From the NCBI GenBank assembly GCA_021162905.1, contig JAGGXT010000354.1:1-9831 (forward strand): a stretch of DNA of 9,831 nucleotides. Reading direction: 5' to 3'. This stretch comes from Candidatus Odinarchaeota archaeon (GTDB lineage: Archaea; Asgardarchaeota; JAGGXT01). The notes beneath the pieces were generated by a model. The model was given only the letters and a program-made list of their open reading frames with translations. It was not told the DNA's origin and did not search any database. Shown here in pieces: positions 5,627-9,831 of the stretch (positions are counted from its first letter, which is position 1; each line of letters begins with the position of its first letter). Position numbers and translations under genes: made by a program.

Positions 5627-6715
5627 TTACGTGATTGCCTTACCAGTTCTTTTATCAAAAATGTATAACTTTTCTTTATTAAATATCATCCAAATTTCCT
5701 CTCCGCTCTGAGCCTTGAAGTCTGCTTTCTCTTCAACTTTGAATATCGTATTACCTACTTCTATGTTAACTATAACCTTTCTTCCAAGAGGTTCTATTAC
5801 GTATACTTTAGCTTTAATACCCCCTTCTACAGGTTTTTTACTTAATGTGATATCCTCTGGTCTAATTCCAAATACAAGTTCACTGCTTGTAGCATTTTTC
5901 TTTATTAGGTCACTGAGATTTGTAACATCAAGCATGAAAAACCCAGTGTCTATGAAAGCCTTTCCTTCCTTTTCTACAAAACTGCCATCCATAAAGTTCA
6001 TAGGTGGGCTGCCGATGAAGCCCGCTACAAATAAATTTGCTGGATGTGTATATATTTCTTCTGCAGTTCCAACTTGTTGCAAACGACCATCATTCAGAAG
6101 CGCAATTCGATCAGACATTGTCATGGCCTCTACTTGATCATGAGTAACATATATTGTTGTCACACCTAGTCTTTTCTGTAATGCTTTTAGCTCTGCTCTC
6201 ATATAAACTCTTAACTTGGCATCTAAATTGCTTAATGGCTCATCCATTAGGAAAACATTTGGTTCTCTTACTATGGCTCTACCTAAAGCGACTCTTTGTT
6301 GTTGTCCTCCACTCAGCTCCCCAGGTTTACGTTCCAAAAGTTCACTTATTTGTAGCAATTCTGCGACTTCTCTAACTTTCCTTTCAATTTCATTTCGAGG
6401 ATACTTACGCATTCTAAGAGGAAATGCTATGTTATCGAATACAGTCATATGCGGGTATAATGCCCAATTCTGGAAAACCATTGCAATATTTCTATCTCTT
6501 GTGGGAACATCATTGACTAGTTCATCCCCTATGTATATATTACCGCTAGTTGGAGTTTCTAGACCAGCAATGCATCTTAATGTTGTTGTTTTCCCGCAAC
6601 CCGACGGACCAAGAAGCACTAAGAACTCCCTATCTTTAATATGTAAATTTATATCTTCTATTGCTCTAACCTTTCCAAAATATTTAGTTAAATGTTCAAG
6701 AACAACGTCAACCAC
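5627..6715 (-). CDS. Sugar ABC transporter ATP-binding protein, MalK/UgpC type
   Basis: A 362-residue cytoplasmic ATPase that drives sugar import. Motifs in order: Walker A GPSGCGKTT (36-44), Q-loop Q82 in MVFQNWALYP, signature LSGGQQQR (134-141), Walker B VFLMDEP (154-160), D-loop SNLDAKLR, and switch histidine H192 in YVTHDQVEAM. After FIGSPPMNF a C-terminal beta-rich regulatory (TOBE-like) domain of roughly 120 residues follows, including FGIRPEDI, typical of the MalK group. The start is GTG at 6713-6715, because a perfect GGAGGT lies 6 nt upstream (6722-6727). The longer frame to 6766 would add 17 residues without a ribosome binding site and would run through the SD itself. The gene is 99 nt downstream of the second permease and may have its own promoter. 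The family is certain, the sugar is not. Confidence 0.95.
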   Translation of the reverse strand: MVDVVLEHLTKYFGKVRAIEDINLHIKDREFLVLLGPSGCGKTTTLRCIAGLETPTSGNIYIGDELVNDVPTRDRNIAMVFQNWALYPHMTVFDNIAFPLRMRKYPRNEIERKVREVAELLQISELLERKPGELSGGQQQRVALGRAIVREPNVFLMDEPLSNLDAKLRVYMRAELKALQKRLGVTTIYVTHDQVEAMTMSDRIALLNDGRLQQVGTAEEIYTHPANLFVAGFIGSPPMNFMDGSFVEKEGKAFIDTGFFMLDVTNLSDLIKKNATSSELVFGIRPEDITLSKKPVEGGIKAKVYVIEPLGRKVIVNIEVGNTIFKVEEKADFKAQSGEEIWMIFNKEKLYIFDKRTGKAIT

Positions 6716-6740
6716 AGGTAGACCTCCATTTATTAATGAA

Positions 6741-6787
6741 TTATATATACCATCATACATTAACATTTTGTAAATTGTATATTTATC
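6741..6787 (-). promoter_or_regulatory. Possible internal promoter for the ATPase gene
   Basis: The 99-nt gap after the permeases contains two TATA-like elements on the minus strand: GATAAATATAC (6777-6787) and GGTATATATAA (about 6741-6751). The first would place the transcript start near 6757, upstream of the GGAGGT at 6722-6727. The second is too close to that SD unless it acts alone on a very short leader. A T-rich run just after the permease stop could end the upstream transcript. Confidence 0.35.
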
Positions 6788-6814
6788 TCAAAATCGTATA
6801 GTATAAATAAAAAT

Positions 6815-7648
6815 TTAACCTTTAATTACCCAGCCCACCATACCTCTAACGTAGTATTTTTGAAGAAGAGTATAAACTATAACTGGAATTGCCATAACTA
6901 ATATAGCACCAGCAGATAGCAGATCCCATGGTACATGATGCTTCCCTTTCATCCAAGCGAGGCACTGAGTAGCAACTAATTTATCAGAAGAATATATGAA
7001 AAGGAGAGCGAAAAAGAAATCATTCCAAACCCATGTAAATTGTAAAGCTGCTACTGACAGTAGAGCTGGCATTGACATCGGAAGAACTATCTTTGCGAAA
7101 ATCTGAAAATCTGAAGCACCATCTACTTTTGCAGCCTCCTCTATTTCAACAGGGAGAGTAAGAAAGAAATTTCTTAAGAACAGGATAATCCATGGAAGCC
7201 CCCATGCGGTATGAACAAGAATTAACCCAAGGTAAGTATTTACAAGATTAAGTTTTACCATTATTTGAAAGAGCGGTATAGCGACCATTTGTTGCGGCAT
7301 TGCCATTATAACTACAATGACAACAAATAAATATGTCTTAATGGGGAAACTGAACCTTGCAAATCCATAAGCTGCTAATGCTGCTATAAATATTGGTATT
7401 ATTGTTGCAAAAGTCGCAATTATGAGCGAATTAGCAAGACCAGTACTTAATGGGAGAGTGGGGTGATTTAAGACACCTATAAAGTTTTCATATGTTGAAT
7501 GAAATTCCGAGAAATCCCACCATCCATGTAAAACTTCTCTTATAGGTCTTATTGCCACCATAAAAATGCCAACAACTGGTAAAATCCATATTATAGCAAT
7601 TATCCATGCTATTATATTAGCTACTATTGTAGAAACTTTTATCTTCAT
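6815..7648 (-). CDS. Sugar ABC transporter permease, MalG type
   Basis: A 277-residue inner subunit of the sugar importer. Membrane helices are visible at about 8-31, 72-95, 105-128, 138-159, 193-219 and 243-262, the usual six of the MalG group. The cytoplasmic EAA loop that docks on the ATPase is EAAKVDGASDFQIFAKIVLP (171-190), with its conserved G177 and LP. The C-terminus RGMVGWVIKG matches the family's typical RGLxxGxxKG ending. The ATG at 7646-7648 is chosen: it follows the upstream permease's TGA after 2 nt, and GGAGG inside that gene's 3' end supplies the ribosome binding site 8 nt away. Starting at 7684 would only add residues overlapping the other permease. The tight spacing indicates translational coupling. 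Confidence 0.93.
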   Translation of the reverse strand: MKIKVSTIVANIIAWIIAIIWILPVVGIFMVAIRPIREVLHGWWDFSEFHSTYENFIGVLNHPTLPLSTGLANSLIIATFATIIPIFIAALAAYGFARFSFPIKTYLFVVIVVIMAMPQQMVAIPLFQIMVKLNLVNTYLGLILVHTAWGLPWIILFLRNFFLTLPVEIEEAAKVDGASDFQIFAKIVLPMSMPALLSVAALQFTWVWNDFFFALLFIYSSDKLVATQCLAWMKGKHHVPWDLLSAGAILVMAIPVIVYTLLQKYYVRGMVGWVIKG

Positions 7649-7650
7649 GA

Positions 7651-8541
7651 TCACTTCCTCCCTATTGCAGTTTTTGCTATCCATATAGCTGGTGGTAATG
7701 TTAATAATGTTAGAAGTGTTGCTAAAGCTGCAGCTTGGTTATATTTAAAGTATACAAAGCCCTTAAAATACATCAGAAGAGCTAAAACATTAGAGGCCCA
7801 CCCTGGGCCTCCCAATGTAGCAACATATATGATATCGAATATTTTTAATTCATACAATACAGACATAACTATAACAACAAGAGTAGCAGGTTTTAATAAG
7901 GGAAGTGTAATATGTATAAATTTCTGAAATGATGATGCACCATCAATTTCAGCTGCTTCATAATATTCACGAGGAATCGTAGATAACGCCGCAGAATACA
8001 CGATCATGCTAAAGCCAGTCCACATCCATACGCCACTAAGGATTGTAGCAATCAAAGCAGTTTCTGGATGGGCTACCCATGAAATATCGGCAAGAGCGTG
8101 TATTCCCATTAGCCTCAGAATAACATTTACTATTCCAATATCTTTGTCGAAAAGAAACACCGCCATTAATCCACCCACAACCATGGGCATTACCATTCCT
8201 AAGAAAATCATAGACTTTACTATTGGTGCTCCCTTAACATCTTTTAAAATAATTGCAAAAAAGAGCCCCAATAGTACAGATAAGGGAAGATGAATTGCTA
8301 TCCATACAGCATTATGCACTAATGCGCCCCAGGGAGGCGACATTGTAGGAAATCTATCTGAATTAATTATCTCTTTACTTTTTAAAAGTTCTAAATAGTT
8401 ACGTAATCCTACAAACTCTCCATCTGGTGAGAGAAAACTAAGCCATAACGTTTGAATAACGGGATATATTACAAACACGATAAGAAGAATCATAGCAGGC
8501 GTTAAAAAAAATAAAATAGAAGGAAGATTCTTATGTCTCAT
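7651..8541 (-). CDS. Sugar ABC transporter permease, MalF type
   Basis: A 296-residue permease that pairs with the downstream MalG-type protein. It opens with a short basic end (MRHKNLPS) and a first helix at about 9-31, followed by YPVIQTLWLSF, the typical start of this group. Further helices fall at about 76-100, 107-131, 161-185, 215-235 and 272-292. The EAA loop is YEAAEIDGASSFQKFIHITL (194-213) followed by P214. ATG 8539-8541 is preferred because AGGTGAT (8548-8554) precedes it by 7 nt; the longer frame to 8607 would overlap the binding-protein gene and lacks an SD. The gap to the binding-protein stop is 23 nt, consistent with one transcript. Confidence 0.93.
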   Translation of the reverse strand: MRHKNLPSILFFLTPAMILLIVFVIYPVIQTLWLSFLSPDGEFVGLRNYLELLKSKEIINSDRFPTMSPPWGALVHNAVWIAIHLPLSVLLGLFFAIILKDVKGAPIVKSMIFLGMVMPMVVGGLMAVFLFDKDIGIVNVILRLMGIHALADISWVAHPETALIATILSGVWMWTGFSMIVYSAALSTIPREYYEAAEIDGASSFQKFIHITLPLLKPATLVVIVMSVLYELKIFDIIYVATLGGPGWASNVLALLMYFKGFVYFKYNQAAALATLLTLLTLPPAIWIAKTAIGRK

Positions 8542-8564
8542 ATTGACATCACCTATACTGTTTA

Positions 8565-9776
8565 TTAAGGTGCTTTTGATTCTATATTTTGTAGTACGGT
8601 TTCCCATTCATCTGGATGTACCCATAGATACTTCAATTGATCCCAGAAGTTGGTCTGGAACTCTCCACCAATTGTATCATCAAGGTCAGTAACAGCTGTT
8701 GCTCCTTCTAGAAGTTGAGCAACTCTCTTATCAACCTCTGGATAATCATCAAGTGACACGCCAAGATTTGTAGCTATATGACCTCCTTGTTTTACTTGTA
8801 TTGTCTGTCCCTCAGCGCTTGAGAGGAACTTAACCAGCTCTTTAGCTTCGTCTGGATGTTCTGTGTATTTTGGTATAAAGCAAAAGTCTGGACAGAAGAC
8901 AAACGCTTCTGCTCCTGGTAAGGAGAAGACACCTAAATCACTAGCATTTTCTACCATACCAGTTATCCAACTGCCCATGAAGTATAAGGCATATTTTCCT
9001 GCCCACCAATCTTCTAATATCAAGGTCCAATCTTTAGGTTCACTAAAGTATCCTTCTTGAAGTAATGGTACTAATCTATTTTTAAAGATGTCTTTAACTT
9101 CATCACTTGTCCATGAGACACTACCATTTATAAGGCCTTGGAATAAATCTACACCGCCAAATGTCAACAAAAAGTGTTCAGTTACGTCTGAGAGAGGCCA
9201 TCCGACACCATCTCCGCTTGCTATCGGAGCTTCTATACCGTCGATTCCTTTAATTGTCTCTAATAAAGATACAAATTCATCCCATGTTGTAGGCACTTCA
9301 AGATTATGTTCTTTGAAGAAAGATATTCTGTACCAAAATCCTGGTTTAACTTTACCGGTATATGGAGCTCCATAAATTTTTCCATCAACGGAAACTTGAT
9401 CTACAATACCAGGCATGAAATCATTCGGATCTACAATATCGCTAATTTCAAGTATGTGGTCAGTATTATTCCTTATCCACCACGCCCACATGAAAATTAC
9501 ATCAGCAGGAGCCATTTCGGCTTCAAATTGTGCTGGCAATATTGTTGCTAAATCTTCAGCTCTATACATTTTATATTGTACTTCTATACCAGTTTTCTCG
9601 GTAAATGCTTCCAAAACAGGCATAAAGTTTTCCATCTCATCGCCAGACCAAGGACCAATTATAATTAGTGTTGTTGGTTTTGGCGTTGGTTTAACCATCC
9701 AGCCGATTCCAAAACCTATAAGAAGACAGACGATAGCAACAACTATAATCATCGTTTTTGCTTCTTTAGCTGCCAT
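8565..9776 (-). CDS. Membrane-anchored extracellular sugar-binding protein (solute-binding family 1)
   Basis: A 403-residue substrate-capture protein for the importer. Residues 9-27 form a hydrophobic segment after the basic MAAKEAK, followed by a short proline- and lysine-containing linker (VKPTPKPTT, 28-36). The mature domain then starts with IIGPWSGDEMENFMPVLEAF, typical of family 1 binding proteins. Aromatic residues expected for sugar stacking are W43, W97, W99, W100, W258, W259 and W270. The C-terminal lobe includes EHPDEAKELVKFLSSAEG (306-323), a common family segment. C295 and C299 in FVFCPDFCF could form a disulphide in the extracellular domain; C17 is inside the hydrophobic helix and is not a clear lipobox. 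The N-terminal helix probably anchors the protein in the membrane. Ligand is unknown; maltose, trehalose or alpha-glucans fit the neighbours. Confidence 0.93.
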   Translation of the reverse strand: MAAKEAKTMIIVVAIVCLLIGFGIGWMVKPTPKPTTLIIIGPWSGDEMENFMPVLEAFTEKTGIEVQYKMYRAEDLATILPAQFEAEMAPADVIFMWAWWIRNNTDHILEISDIVDPNDFMPGIVDQVSVDGKIYGAPYTGKVKPGFWYRISFFKEHNLEVPTTWDEFVSLLETIKGIDGIEAPIASGDGVGWPLSDVTEHFLLTFGGVDLFQGLINGSVSWTSDEVKDIFKNRLVPLLQEGYFSEPKDWTLILEDWWAGKYALYFMGSWITGMVENASDLGVFSLPGAEAFVFCPDFCFIPKYTEHPDEAKELVKFLSSAEGQTIQVKQGGHIATNLGVSLDDYPEVDKRVAQLLEGATAVTDLDDTIGGEFQTNFWDQLKYLWVHPDEWETVLQNIESKAP

Positions 9777-9782
9777 TATTTT

Positions 9783-9829
9783 CCCCCAAAAATAATTTGT
9801 TCTGATTTGATTCTCAAGATGTATATAAT
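9783..9829 (-). promoter_or_regulatory. Promoter of the sugar transport operon
   Basis: On the minus strand ATTATATAC (TATATA core at 9822-9827) lies about 48 nt before the binding-protein ATG, placing the transcript start near 9798. GGGGGA at about 9783-9788 is the ribosome binding site, 6 nt from the ATG. Between TATA and start site there is a small palindrome TTGA-N3-TCAA (9807-9817), a plausible but unproven operator. The element upstream of the TATA box is cut off by the window edge. Confidence 0.6.
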
Positions 9830-9831
9830 GC

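Noticed and set aside
8863..9795. Several plus-strand open frames opposite the binding-protein gene
   Set aside because: They are antisense to a strongly supported coding gene and show no recognisable protein features.

Overview
This is an AT-rich window with compact genes, Shine-Dalgarno-led GTG and ATG starts, TATA-like boxes and a trehalose/maltose-type sugar transport operon carrying a TreT-like trehalose synthase. Together these point to an archaeon, most likely a thermophilic member of the Thermoproteota or a relative. That placement rests on gene content and style, not on a marker gene. No rRNA, tRNA, CRISPR array or transposase is visible.

Layout. Positions 1-205 hold only a probable promoter. 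A plus-strand gene (206-1348) encodes a Rossmann-fold dehydrogenase resembling the lactate/malate dehydrogenase group, substrate unknown. From about 1379 to 2304 there is no intact gene. Reading across frames, three decayed genes can be pieced together: the C-terminal end of a membrane-anchored surface protein (minus), the C-terminal half of a DJ-1/PfpI-family protein (minus), and a pyruvate kinase alpha/beta-domain protein (plus). All three carry frameshifts or stops and have lost segments.

From 9776 down to 2347, all on the minus strand, runs a seven-gene cluster: membrane-anchored sugar-binding protein, two permeases, MalK-type ATPase, TreT-like glycosyltransferase, a stand-alone (alpha/alpha)6 glycoside hydrolase of the bacterial-type amylo-alpha-1,6-glucosidase family, and a small transglutaminase-like protein. 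The first three genes are tightly spaced (23 and 2 nt). The later gaps are 99, 77, 65 and 36 nt and hold AT-rich boxes and small palindromes, so internal promoters are possible.

How the genes may work together. An alpha-glucoside such as trehalose, maltose or a short oligosaccharide would be captured outside the cell, imported with ATP, and processed inside by TreT (trehalose plus NDP to NDP-glucose plus glucose, or the reverse) and by the hydrolase, which has no signal peptide. This resembles the Thermococcus malE-malF-malG-treT-malK arrangement. No TrmB regulator gene lies in the window, and the hydrolase and transglutaminase-like genes are additions to that scheme.
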